A DNA stretch of 64,000 bases from Fusobacterium perfoetens ATCC 29250. Its GTDB lineage: Bacteria; Fusobacteriota; Fusobacteriia; Fusobacteriales; Fusobacteriaceae. Each line of letters opens with the position of its first letter. Position 1 is the first letter of the stretch. Positions 52,415-60,773 of this stretch are shown here, piece after piece. The position numbers and the translations under genes are program-made. Where the stretch lies: NCBI RefSeq assembly GCF_000622245.1, contig NZ_JHXW01000010.1:27977-91976 (forward strand), given 5' to 3'. The notes beneath the pieces were generated by a model. That model saw only the letters and a program-made list of their open reading frames with translations. It ran no database searches and was not told where the DNA came from.

Positions 52415-52465
52415 AAAAAGGGAGATTATTGTTCTATAACAAAAAATTTACAATATCTCCTTTTT
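52415..52465 (-). terminator. Terminator after the Eis-like gene
   Basis: AAAAGG.AGAT.ATTGT pairs with ACAATATCTCCTTTT, with a T-run in the leftward direction. A second hairpin (TTTTCTGCCTCA / TGAGGCAGAAAA, 52345-52379) lies beyond and has no clear T-run. Confidence 0.75.
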
Positions 52466-52475
52466 ATAATACTTT

Positions 52476-53627
52476 TTACTGATAATCTTGAATATAGTTT
52501 TTTCCTGATATAACTACTTTTTTTAACTCCTCTAAAGCCTTATTATTTTTCACTTGAATTTTTTCTAAAAATACCAACTCATCTATAGTAAGTTGACCAA
52601 ATAAAAGTGAAGATAAATCACCTATATTTATTTTAATATCCCAATCGTTAGATTTTTCAAAAGTGATTTTTCCCTCACTATTAAATTTATAAATTCCGTT
52701 ATTTTCTTCTATTATATTATCTTCTATAAAAATATTAATGTTCATATACCTATTTTTTATCATTTTAAATACTGCTATAGGATTTAAAATTCTCCCCATA
52801 ATAAATGGGTATTTTTCTTTAGTTACAGCATTTTGATTTAAAAAATAATAATCTAAAATATTATCATCAGGATTTTTTATTACAACTTCTGAATAATACT
52901 CTTTAAAAGTTTTTACAAAAGCAAGTAAATTTTCTATAGTCTTTTTATCTACTCCAAATATTTCTCTAATCTCAATCTTTTCTTTTCTATAGATAACTAT
53001 ATAACCTTTTATTTCTTCCCCTAAATAGATAGAATAAATCTCTCCTCTATCATTTCTAATTTCTCCTATCCATTTTTTATAGTATTCTCTATCTCTTTCT
53101 ACATAGGTATTAAAATTTTTCATTCTCTCCTTATATACTTTGTTTAAATCTAAATAATCTCTATCAATATGAATTTTTTTTATATTATAATTTCTATCTA
53201 TTTTATTATAGGGAATTTCATTAATTTTCATAGAATATTTTACCAAATTACTTATATATTCAAAGCCGTATTTTCTATATATCATTGGATTTATAGGGCA
53301 AAGATAGAAAAATTCCATTCCTTTATGTCTATTATCAATAATACAACTTTTTATCAATCTATCCATATAACCTTTTCCCCTATATTCTGGCAAAACCCCT
53401 ACACCAACAATATAGATAGAATTAAATACATTTCCATTTATATTTAATTTATATGGATTTTCATGAAGTGAAGCTTTAATGTCGTTATCTTCTTCTAATA
53501 CCAAAAATTTATCTTTATTATATAGATTACTAAAATAAAATTCTCTCTCCTCATCAGAATCTAAAAAACACTCTTTCCAAATAACTTTAGCTTTTTCAAA
53601 ATCTTTATCTAATCCATATCTTATCAT
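52476..53627 (-). CDS. Eis-like GNAT N-acetyltransferase
   Basis: A 383-aa protein. N-terminal GNAT domain with the acetyl-CoA loop 'VGVLPEYRGKGYMDRLI' near residue 75, a second GNAT-like region, and a C-terminal sterol-carrier-like domain (residues about 285-383, 'GDLSSLLFGQLTIDELVFLEKIQV'). This three-part layout is that of the Eis family, which acetylates amines including some aminoglycosides. The true substrate is unknown. AGGAG stands upstream of the ATG. Confidence 0.85.
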   Translation of the reverse strand: MIRYGLDKDFEKAKVIWKECFLDSDEEREFYFSNLYNKDKFLVLEEDNDIKASLHENPYKLNINGNVFNSIYIVGVGVLPEYRGKGYMDRLIKSCIIDNRHKGMEFFYLCPINPMIYRKYGFEYISNLVKYSMKINEIPYNKIDRNYNIKKIHIDRDYLDLNKVYKERMKNFNTYVERDREYYKKWIGEIRNDRGEIYSIYLGEEIKGYIVIYRKEKIEIREIFGVDKKTIENLLAFVKTFKEYYSEVVIKNPDDNILDYYFLNQNAVTKEKYPFIMGRILNPIAVFKMIKNRYMNINIFIEDNIIEENNGIYKFNSEGKITFEKSNDWDIKINIGDLSSLLFGQLTIDELVFLEKIQVKNNKALEELKKVVISGKNYIQDYQ

Positions 53628-53969
53628 TGATATTCTCCTTTTTATATTTTTCTATATTATAATTTAAGTAAGAGAAAAAATCTATTATAAATTATTTTAT
53701 TTTAATTATAAATTTTATTTTTATTCATATACATATTTTTTTCATAAAAGTTTTTAATATGAATTTAACATTATTACTTATTTTTCATTACCATCTAAAT
53801 TTTATTTTCTAAAAGGCTATTTTATAGGAAAATTATATGAAAATCTATTTTTTATTTTTATTTATATACACATTTTATTTCTTTAATTTAATTCATTTTA
53901 CATAAAATTAATTCAAGATTTAAAAATTAAAATATAACTTTTATAACTAAAACTTTCCACTCAAAAAAT
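53628..53969. other. AT-rich intergenic stretch
   Basis: No ORF, hairpin or repeat could be supported here apart from a probable promoter region for the leftward acetyltransferase at its left end. Confidence 0.6.
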
Positions 53970-54002
53970 AAAAAAAGACTACCACACAATATATGGTAGT
54001 CT
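53970..54002 (-). terminator. Terminator of the leftward mnmG transcript
   Basis: AGACTACCA pairs with TGGTAGTCT, followed leftward by T7. Confidence 0.9.
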
Positions 54003-54026
54003 AAATTTTATTTTTGACTATATACA

Positions 54027-55886
54027 TTATTTTTTATTTATATTTCCTAATAATATAGCTATATCGTTTCCTGTTACTCCACTTATTCTACTAGCTTCTC
54101 CTATTGAGAGTGGTCTTACTTCACAAAGTCCAGCTCTAGCTATATTTGATATACCTTGTATATTTTCAAAATCAAAATCTTTAGGTATCATTATACCCTC
54201 TAATCTTTTGAATTTTTCAATTTGTTCCATCTCTCTTTTAATAAATATATCGTATTTAGTTATTGTTTCAATTTGACTTCTTACAAACTTAGGATAATTT
54301 TCTATATCTAAACCTAATTCTTTAGCCATATCCTCATAAGTTAACTCTTTAAATTTAAGTAACTCATTAGCTGTAATTCCCTTAGTAAGTTTTTTATCAG
54401 AACCATATTTTTCTAATATCTCATTGGCCAATCTCATAGGTACTTTTACCTCTTTTAAATGTTCTACTTCTTTTAAAACATTTGCTTTAGCCTCTTTTAA
54501 CATCTCTATTTTATCTTCTGATAAAAGTCCTATTTCAATAGCTTTATCCAAAAGTCTCATAAATCCATTATCAAATCTTAAAGTTAATCTATATTCTGAC
54601 CTAGATGGTAAAGCTCTATAAGGTTCTGGAGTTTTCTTATGAATAATATCATCTATTAAAACACCAATATATCCCTCACTTCTATCAATTATTACAGGGT
54701 CTTTTCCCATAGTCTTTCTAGCAGCGTTAACACCAGCTATAAATCCTTGAGCAGCTGCCTCTTCATAACCAGAAGTACCATTTATTTGTCCAGCTGTAAA
54801 TAATCCTTCTACAATTTTATTTTCAAGACTTGGATACATTTGATAAGCTGGTATATAATCATATTCTACAGCATAACCATATCTCATTACTTTGGCATTC
54901 TCAAGCCCAGCTATTGTTTTTAATATAGCATCTTGAGCAAAAGGAGGCATAGCTGTTGTAAGTCCATTTACATAAAGTTCATTTGATTCACTTGACTCTA
55001 ACTCTAAGAAAATTTGATGATTTTTCTTTTCTGGGAAGTTAAGAACTTTTCTATCAATAGATGGACAATGTCTAGGTCCGTGAGTTTCTATAATTCCAGA
55101 TACTATTGGAGAATATTTAAGTAATTCTTGTATAGTTTCAATAGTTTTTTCAGTTGTATGAGTAAGCCAAGTAGGTACTACATTATTTTCCTCTTTTTCA
55201 GTAAATAAAGAGAAATATCTAGGGTGTCTTTCTCCCTCTAATTCCTCCATTTTAGAAAAATCTACTGTCTTTTTATCAAGTCTAGGAGGTGTAGCTGTTT
55301 GATATCTCTCCATATGAATTCCAGCTTTTATAATACTATCAGAAAGCTTTTCAGCTGCTTTTTCTCCTTGTCTTCCACCTACATACTCAATATCTCCTAT
55401 AACTATTCTCCCATTTAAGAAAGTTCCTGTAGCTAAAACAACAGCTTTAGAATAGTATCTAAGCCCTAAAGAAGTTACAACCCCTTTTATTTTTCCGTCC
55501 TCTACTATGATTTCATCTACACTTTCTTGTAATGAATCTAAATTATCAGTAGATTCTACTAAATCTTTCATTTTAACTCTATATAGATATTTATCAGCCT
55601 GTCCTCTTGTTATTCTAGCAGCAGGACCTTTACTTGTATTTAAGTCTTTTAGTTGAAGATTATATTTATCAATATGTCTTCCCATCTCTCCACCTAAAAT
55701 ATCAAGTTCAGCCACTAAATTACTTTTTCCAGGACCACCGATTGATGGATTACAAGACATCATTGAAATTGTATCTAAAGATAAAGTTATAAGTAAAGTT
55801 TTTCTTCCAAGTCTAGCAGAAGCAAGGGCTGCCTCAACACCTCCATGACCTCCACCAACAACTATAACGTCATATAAATTTTCCAT
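54027..55886 (-). CDS. mnmG: tRNA uridine-5-carboxymethylaminomethyl modification enzyme
   Basis: A 619-aa FAD enzyme that, with MnmE, modifies the wobble uridine of several tRNAs. FAD site 'DVIVVGGGHGGVEAALASARLG' at the N-terminus, MnmG signatures 'GGPGKSNLVAELDILGGEMGRHID' and 'GYEEAAAQGFIAGVNAA', and the C-terminal tRNA-binding helices. Full length. It is separated from mnmE by 390 bp containing the 24-bp palindrome and a 105-bp hairpin element, so it is not simply cotranscribed. Confidence 0.97.
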   Translation of the reverse strand: MENLYDVIVVGGGHGGVEAALASARLGRKTLLITLSLDTISMMSCNPSIGGPGKSNLVAELDILGGEMGRHIDKYNLQLKDLNTSKGPAARITRGQADKYLYRVKMKDLVESTDNLDSLQESVDEIIVEDGKIKGVVTSLGLRYYSKAVVLATGTFLNGRIVIGDIEYVGGRQGEKAAEKLSDSIIKAGIHMERYQTATPPRLDKKTVDFSKMEELEGERHPRYFSLFTEKEENNVVPTWLTHTTEKTIETIQELLKYSPIVSGIIETHGPRHCPSIDRKVLNFPEKKNHQIFLELESSESNELYVNGLTTAMPPFAQDAILKTIAGLENAKVMRYGYAVEYDYIPAYQMYPSLENKIVEGLFTAGQINGTSGYEEAAAQGFIAGVNAARKTMGKDPVIIDRSEGYIGVLIDDIIHKKTPEPYRALPSRSEYRLTLRFDNGFMRLLDKAIEIGLLSEDKIEMLKEAKANVLKEVEHLKEVKVPMRLANEILEKYGSDKKLTKGITANELLKFKELTYEDMAKELGLDIENYPKFVRSQIETITKYDIFIKREMEQIEKFKRLEGIMIPKDFDFENIQGISNIARAGLCEVRPLSIGEASRISGVTGNDIAILLGNINKK

Positions 55887-55908
55887 TTATGTTTCTCCTT
55901 ACAAATTT

Positions 55909-55932
55909 TATTAATGTATATATACATTAATA
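55909..55932. repeat. 24-bp palindrome, copy 5 (upstream of mnmG)
   Basis: The fifth copy, 23 bases before the mnmG start. Unlike the other copies it lies upstream of a gene rather than downstream, so it cannot be a terminator of that gene. Confidence 0.85.
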
Positions 55933-56044
55933 ATTATTCTTAATATCCAAATGCTCTTTCTATGTTTCTAAAGTAAAATTTCCATGATTAAAAAATATTT
56001 TTATAATAACTAAATATAAATTAAAAATTATGTAATTTATGGAG

Positions 56045-56149
56045 AAAAGTTAGATTAACTTAGTTATATCGAACGTAAAAAAACACAACTGTTTGAGCAA
56101 AGCGAGTTTTGTGTTTTTAGTGAGATAAACTCTAGTTAATCAACTTTTT
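56045..56149. repeat. 105-bp nested inverted-repeat element between mnmE and mnmG
   Basis: Outer arms AAAAGTT.GATTAACT.AG (56045) and CTAGTTAATC.AACTTTT (to 56148) pair over about 17 bp. An inner stem AAAAACACAA / TTGTGTTTTT closes a GC-richer loop (TTTGAGCAAAGCGAG). It resembles a miniature inverted-repeat element or a structured RNA. The rest of the 55887-56276 gap is AT-rich only. Confidence 0.6.
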
Positions 56150-56240
56150 GGAATATGTAATAATTTTTAATTTTATTTATAATATATTTTCAATTACGAA
56201 AATTTTATTTTTTAATAATTTTTAAGTTAACAAACAATAA

Positions 56241-56276
56241 AATAAGGACTATTAATAATAACAGCCCTTAATTTTT
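56241..56276 (-). terminator. Weak terminator after mnmE
   Basis: AATAAGGACT pairs imperfectly with AGCCCTTAATT, followed leftward by T-rich sequence. Confidence 0.5.
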
Positions 56277-57644
56277 CTATTTACCTACACAGAAATTACT
56301 AAATATATGGTCTAATAAATCTTCACTAGATATCTCTCCAGTTACCTCTGATAATGAATCCATAGCGTCGTTTAAATCTACAGCTATTAAATCCATTGGG
56401 TAACCCATATCCATTGTTTCAAAAATATTTTCTATAGCTTGCTTTGTTTTTTCAAGAGCTGATTTATGTCTTATATTTGTGATTATAAGCTTTTCAGAAC
56501 TATCTTCAATATTTTCAGATAGGATAAAATTATAAATTTCATTTTCAAGATTTTCTATACCGATATTTTCAAGAGCTGATATCTCTATCCACTTCTTAAC
56601 CTTAGTTAGAGAAGTTATATCCAATTTTCTCTCAATATCTATCTTATTTAGTATTCCTATTACTTTTTCACTTTGGATATTTTCATATATTTCTTTATCT
56701 TCTTCAGATAACTCTCTTGAAGAATCCATTACAAACAATACTAAATCTGCTTCTTGTAAAACTTTTTTAGATTTTTGAACCCCAATATTTTCAACTTCAT
56801 CTTGAGTTTCTCTAATTCCAGCTGTATCTACCATTACTAATGGTATTCCTTTAATATTAATAATTTCCTCTATTGTATCTCTTGTAGTACCAGCAATACT
56901 TGTTACTATTGCTCTTTCCTCTCTTAAAATTGAGTTTAAAAGGCTAGATTTTCCAACATTAGGCTTTCCGACAATAGCTGTTTTTATACCCTCTTTTATC
57001 ATCTTACCTTTATCATATGATTCTACAAGTTTTGTTATTGTATCATGTACATTATGTAAATCTCTTACAAGATTATCTGGCATTGGCTCATCTACACCTT
57101 CCTCTGGATAATCTAAGACTACATTAACATGAGCAGCTACATCTAAAAGTATCTTTTTAAGATGAGCTATTTGTTCTTTTAAATCTCCTCTCAAATTGTT
57201 TAAAGAAAGAGATATACTTTTTTCTGTTTTTCCATGGATTAAATCTATTACAGCTTCAGCCTGAGTCAAATCAAGTCTTCCATTTAAAAAAGCTCTTCTT
57301 GTAAACTCACCAGGTTCAGCTATTTTACATCCATTTTTTAATACTAATTCCAACACTTTTTCAGTTATTAAATATCCACCATGGCAATTTATCTCTACAA
57401 TATCCTCTCTAGTATAAGTATTAGGCCCTTTCATAACAGATACCAATACTTCATCTACTAAAATATCCTTATCATAAATATGTCCATAATTGATTGTATA
57501 ACTTTTTATATCTTCAACTTTTTTTTGAGATTTAGGCTTAAAAATTTTTCCTAATATCTCAATAGCTTTATCTCCAGATAATCTAACTATACCTATTCCA
57601 CCTTCACCACGAGGTGTAGATATAGCAGCGATAGTATCAAACAT
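56277..57644 (-). CDS. mnmE: tRNA modification GTPase
   Basis: A 455-aa GTPase partner of MnmG. N-terminal tetrahydrofolate-binding domain ('[22 protein letters not shown]'), helical domain, and inserted G domain with G1 'GKPNVGKSS', G3 'DTAGIRET', G4 'NKID'. It ends in the catalytic C-terminal 'FCVGK'. Complete. It lies in the leftward origin-linked operon behind jag. Confidence 0.97.
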   Translation of the reverse strand: MFDTIAAISTPRGEGGIGIVRLSGDKAIEILGKIFKPKSQKKVEDIKSYTINYGHIYDKDILVDEVLVSVMKGPNTYTREDIVEINCHGGYLITEKVLELVLKNGCKIAEPGEFTRRAFLNGRLDLTQAEAVIDLIHGKTEKSISLSLNNLRGDLKEQIAHLKKILLDVAAHVNVVLDYPEEGVDEPMPDNLVRDLHNVHDTITKLVESYDKGKMIKEGIKTAIVGKPNVGKSSLLNSILREERAIVTSIAGTTRDTIEEIINIKGIPLVMVDTAGIRETQDEVENIGVQKSKKVLQEADLVLFVMDSSRELSEEDKEIYENIQSEKVIGILNKIDIERKLDITSLTKVKKWIEISALENIGIENLENEIYNFILSENIEDSSEKLIITNIRHKSALEKTKQAIENIFETMDMGYPMDLIAVDLNDAMDSLSEVTGEISSEDLLDHIFSNFCVGK

Positions 57645-57658
57645 TATACCTCACCTAC

Positions 57659-58519
57659 TTATCTTTTTCTCTTAATAATAATATATCTTTTTGGGTCTTT
57701 TCCTTCACTATAAGTATCTAATTCTGGGTATTGATTGATAATTTCGTGAATTATCTTTCTTTCTCTAGGAGGCATAGGATTTAATCTTATAGTTTTTCTA
57801 CTTTTAATAGCTTTTATAGCCATTTTATTAGCTAATTCTACTAAAGTTTCATTTCTTTTTTCTTTAAATCCTTCTACATCAATCTCTATTCTAACTTCTT
57901 TTATAAGAGAGTTTAATAGATATTCAAAACTATTTAAAGTTTTTCCTTTTTTACCAATAATAATCCCTTTATCTTCTCCAGAAAGGTTAATTACATAGTT
58001 TCTTCCAATAGTTCCTGTAAATTCTACATTTAAGTTTAATCCCATATTTTTGATTAACTCTCTTGTAGAAGTTAATATTTTTTCTACAATTTCCTCTTTT
58101 GGCTCTACATTAACTATTACTTTTTCAACTTCTTCCTCTTTTTTTTCATTAACTATAGCTACTTTAACTGGTTTTTCTTTTTTCTCTAAAGGTTTTTTAG
58201 CTTTTCTTTCATTTCTTTCTTTTCTTAAATCTCTAGCAGTATGTCTTTCATCAATTGGTTCTACTTCAATGACTTTTTCCTCTACTACTTTAACTTCTTC
58301 TACAACTTCCTCTTTTGCTTCTTCTTTTTTTAATTCATCTAAAGAAGTTACATAAGTTACATCATAGACACCTTCTTTAGAAAATAATCCTAAAAAAGAT
58401 TTACTTTTTACTTTCTCTATAACATCTATAATTTGTTCTTCTGATATACTTAAAACTCTTGCAGCTCTTTTTTTAGCTTCTTCACTGTTCATAGCTTTTA
58501 CTTCTATAACTTCTGCCAT
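57659..58519 (-). CDS. jag: Jag/KhpB RNA-binding protein
   Basis: A 286-aa protein with Jag_N domain (residues 1-52), a long Glu/Lys/Val linker (about 60-150), a KH domain ('GRNYVINLSGEDKGIIIGKKGKTLNSFEYLLNSL') and a C-terminal R3H domain ('MPPRERKIIHEIINQYP'). In other bacteria it pairs with KhpA and influences cell division and elongation. It lies between mnmE and yidC, its usual place. Confidence 0.95.
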   Translation of the reverse strand: MAEVIEVKAMNSEEAKKRAARVLSISEEQIIDVIEKVKSKSFLGLFSKEGVYDVTYVTSLDELKKEEAKEEVVEEVKVVEEKVIEVEPIDERHTARDLRKERNERKAKKPLEKKEKPVKVAIVNEKKEEEVEKVIVNVEPKEEIVEKILTSTRELIKNMGLNLNVEFTGTIGRNYVINLSGEDKGIIIGKKGKTLNSFEYLLNSLIKEVRIEIDVEGFKEKRNETLVELANKMAIKAIKSRKTIRLNPMPPRERKIIHEIINQYPELDTYSEGKDPKRYIIIKRKR

Positions 58520-58525
58520 AAAAAA

Positions 58526-59131
58526 CTACTCTCCTTTTTTCATAACGAAATATTGTTGTATAACCCCTGTTAAACTTGATACTAACCAATATAATTGTAA
58601 TCCACCAGGCATTTTATAAGAAATAAATACCATCATTATAGGGAACATATACATCATATTTTTCATTTGAGGATTGTCGCTGCTTCCCATAACTTTTTGT
58701 TGTACAAATGATACTACTCCATTTAATATTGGTAATACAAAATATGGGTCTGGAGTTACTAATGAAAACCATAAGAAAGACTCATCTGGTACAACTCCTT
58801 CTTTTCTTAATACACCGAATAAAGCCCATAAAATAGGTAATTGAATAAGAATAGGTAGACATCCACCTGCTGGATTAACTTTATGTTCCTTATAAAGTTC
58901 CATTGTTTTTTGATTCATTAATTGAGGGTCAGAACCATATTTCTTTTTAATCTCCTCAATTTTTGGTTGTAATTTCTTCATCTCTTTCATTGACTTATCT
59001 TGTTTTAATGTAAGAGGTAATAATACAATCTTAATAAATATTGTAAGTAATATAATTGCTACTCCAAAATTTCCTGTCATTCCATGAAACATAACTAAAA
59101 GCTTCTCAAATATTGCGTATAAAAAACTCAT
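58526..59131 (-). CDS. yidC: Membrane protein insertase, short YidC
   Basis: A 201-aa insertase with the conserved five-helix core: 'GVAIILLTIFIKIVLLPLTLKQDKSMKEM', 'NPAGGCLPILIQLPILWALFGVL', 'MYMFPIMMVFISYKMPGGLQLYWLVSSLTGVIQQYF'. The hydrophilic-groove arginine position is taken by Lys in 'TIFIK'. It lacks the large periplasmic domain of proteobacterial YidC despite the diderm envelope. Adjacent to yidD with no gap. Confidence 0.95.
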   Translation of the reverse strand: MSFLYAIFEKLLVMFHGMTGNFGVAIILLTIFIKIVLLPLTLKQDKSMKEMKKLQPKIEEIKKKYGSDPQLMNQKTMELYKEHKVNPAGGCLPILIQLPILWALFGVLRKEGVVPDESFLWFSLVTPDPYFVLPILNGVVSFVQQKVMGSSDNPQMKNMMYMFPIMMVFISYKMPGGLQLYWLVSSLTGVIQQYFVMKKGE

Positions 59132-59368
59132 CTACCTTTTCTCCTTATTATTTTTTAATTCTGGCACTGGGTCATATCCCCCTTGACTATAAGGGTGACA
59201 TCTTAATATTCTCTTTATCCCTAAAAAACCTCCTCTTATTATACCATATTTTTCAATAGCTTCATAGGTATAAGCTGAACAAGTTGGGATAAATATACAA
59301 TTTTTACCTAAAAAAGGGGATAAGAACTTTTGATATCCCTTAATTAATAGTAAAACTATTTTTTTCAA
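59132..59368 (-). CDS. yidD: Membrane protein insertion factor YidD
   Basis: A short protein of about 78 aa helping membrane insertion, with the family core '[32 protein letters not shown]' and '[17 protein letters not shown]'. Family alignment suggests the TTG at 59368 ('.[14 protein letters not shown]'); the frame is open to another TTG at 59416 that would overlap rnpA by 41 bases. Neither has a strong ribosome site, so coupling to rnpA is likely. Confidence 0.88.
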   Translation of the reverse strand: MKKIVLLLIKGYQKFLSPFLGKNCIFIPTCSAYTYEAIEKYGIIRGGFLGIKRILRCHPYSQGGYDPVPELKNNKEKR

Positions 59369-59375
59369 AATTAAT

Positions 59376-59717
59376 TTAATCTTTAAAAAGCTTTGCTTTA
59401 CTAAAAACTTTATCAAGATCTTCTTTCATCTCCTGGAACTTTAGTTCCTTAAATTTTTCTCCTGCGTTTTTCTTACCAACAAAAATAACATCATACCCTT
59501 TTTGTATTTTATCTTCAGAACTTCTATAATATTCTCTAAACAATCTTTTTATTCTATTTCTACAAACAGCATTTCCAATTTTTTTACTAGCTACGAAGCC
59601 ACATCTATTATATTCTAAATTATTCTTTAAAAAAAATACAAGGGAATAAATTCCATAAGTTTTCTTTCCATAATTATAAACTTTTTGAAATTCAGCATTT
59701 TTCACTAACTTTTCCAT
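59376..59717 (-). CDS. rnpA: Ribonuclease P protein component
   Basis: A 113-aa basic protein subunit of RNase P, which matures tRNA 5' ends. The signature '[29 protein letters not shown]' (RNR motif) is intact. GGAG stands 7 bases before the ATG. It sits 47 bases after rpmH, with a hairpin terminator between, giving rpmH more transcripts than rnpA. Confidence 0.96.
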   Translation of the reverse strand: MEKLVKNAEFQKVYNYGKKTYGIYSLVFFLKNNLEYNRCGFVASKKIGNAVCRNRIKRLFREYYRSSEDKIQKGYDVIFVGKKNAGEKFKELKFQEMKEDLDKVFSKAKLFKD

Positions 59718-59734
59718 AATAACTCCATTATTTC

Positions 59735-59764
59735 AAAAAACCCGGTGATTTGCTACACCGGGTT
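59735..59764 (-). terminator. Terminator/attenuator between rpmH and rnpA
   Basis: AACCCGGTG pairs with CACCGGGTT, followed leftward by T6. It starts at the base next to the rpmH stop. One of the most GC-rich stems in the window. Confidence 0.92.
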
Positions 59765-59902
59765 CTATGCTGATAATTTTTTTCTTCCTTTAGCTCTTCT
59801 TCTTTTTAATACTTGTCTTCCACCTTTAGTTTTCATTCTTGCTCTAAATCCGTGGTCTTTTTTGTATTTTCTATTATTTGGTTGATATGTATGGAATTTC
59901 AT
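59765..59902 (-). CDS. rpmH: Ribosomal protein L34
   Basis: A 45-aa ribosomal protein ([43 protein letters not shown] in outline), complete, with AGGAGGTGA before the ATG. First gene of the leftward rpmH-rnpA-yidD-yidC-jag-mnmE cluster. In most bacteria its divergent neighbour is dnaA; here it is a plasmid-type initiator gene. Confidence 0.96.
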   Translation of the reverse strand: MKFHTYQPNNRKYKKDHGFRARMKTKGGRQVLKRRRAKGRKKLSA

Positions 59903-60043
59903 CTCTAAAAATTCACCTCCTAAAAACTTTCTATATTACAGTATATTATTTTAAAAGAAAAAATCAATTTTGTCAAGTATATTTATTATTATTTTTATAT
60001 TTTTCTAAAAATCTCTAAAAAAATTTTAAAAATAAAAAACAAA

Positions 60044-60073
60044 AAAAAACAACAGCTCTTTTAGTTGTTTTTT
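60044..60073. terminator. AT-rich hairpin between rpmH promoter region and iterons
   Basis: AAAAAACAAC pairs with GTTGTTTTTT, with A/T-runs on both sides. It may stop transcription entering the iteron region from either side. Confidence 0.6.
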
Positions 60074-60161
60074 GTTATTATGTTTATATGTATAATGTAT
60101 AGACTAAGTCTTAAAAAAAAAATTAAATATTCATTGAATTTCAACAATTAAAAAAAATTTT

Positions 60162-60740
60162 TTATTATTCATCATATACAAAAATTTTTATATTGATTTA
60201 TAAAGCTAGTTTAAAAATTCTTATTAAAAGAATCTAATAATATCAATAATTTATTTCAACAAAAAAATATTATTGAATATATACACAAAAAAGTAACTTG
60301 ATTTTTCTAAATTTTAGAAAACCATAAAATTTTTTATATAATAGTTTCAATGATTTACCGAAACAAAAAAATATTATTGAGTATATACAAAAATTTTTAT
60401 ATTGATTTTTAAAGCTTAGAAAAAAATGTAAATGAGATTTTCTTTGCTACTAAAGAATTTTATAAAAATATTAATTATTATTGAGAGTATACATAAAAAT
60501 TATTATATGAATTTCTGTATTTTCAAGGATTTTACATATAATTCATCTAAGAAAAATATATCTTCGAAACAACATATTTAATATTTAAAATAAGCATTTT
60601 ATTAAAATAAGAAAAATCAAATATATAAATTATTATTGAGCATAAACATATTTTTATAAATTTTTCAAAAAAAACTTGTAATAAAATATAATTAGATTTA
60701 TAATATGATACCTAAGAAAAATTATTAATGATGATATACA
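60162..60740 (+). repeat. Six iteron-like repeats, candidate replication origin
   Basis: Consensus TATTATTGAGTATATACA. Copies end at 60180, 60285, 60389, 60493, 60648 and 60740. The first four are 105, 104 and 104 bp apart (ten helical turns); the last two follow at 155 and 92 bp. Copies 1 and 3 share a further downstream stretch (AAAATTTTTATATTGATTT, then AAAGCT), and copies 2 and 3 share the preceding ACAAAAAAA. The array lies directly upstream of the initiator gene. No TTATCCACA-type DnaA box is seen in it. Confidence 0.75.
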
Positions 60741-60773
60741 TATAAAAATCAATGATAATAGGAGCTGTATTAT

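Noticed and set aside
59903..60773. Possible DnaA boxes and a standard oriC upstream of rpmH
   Set aside because: No TTATCCACA or close variant was found by eye; the only recurrent motif is the iteron TATTATTGAGTATATACA. A computed scan could still reveal degenerate boxes.
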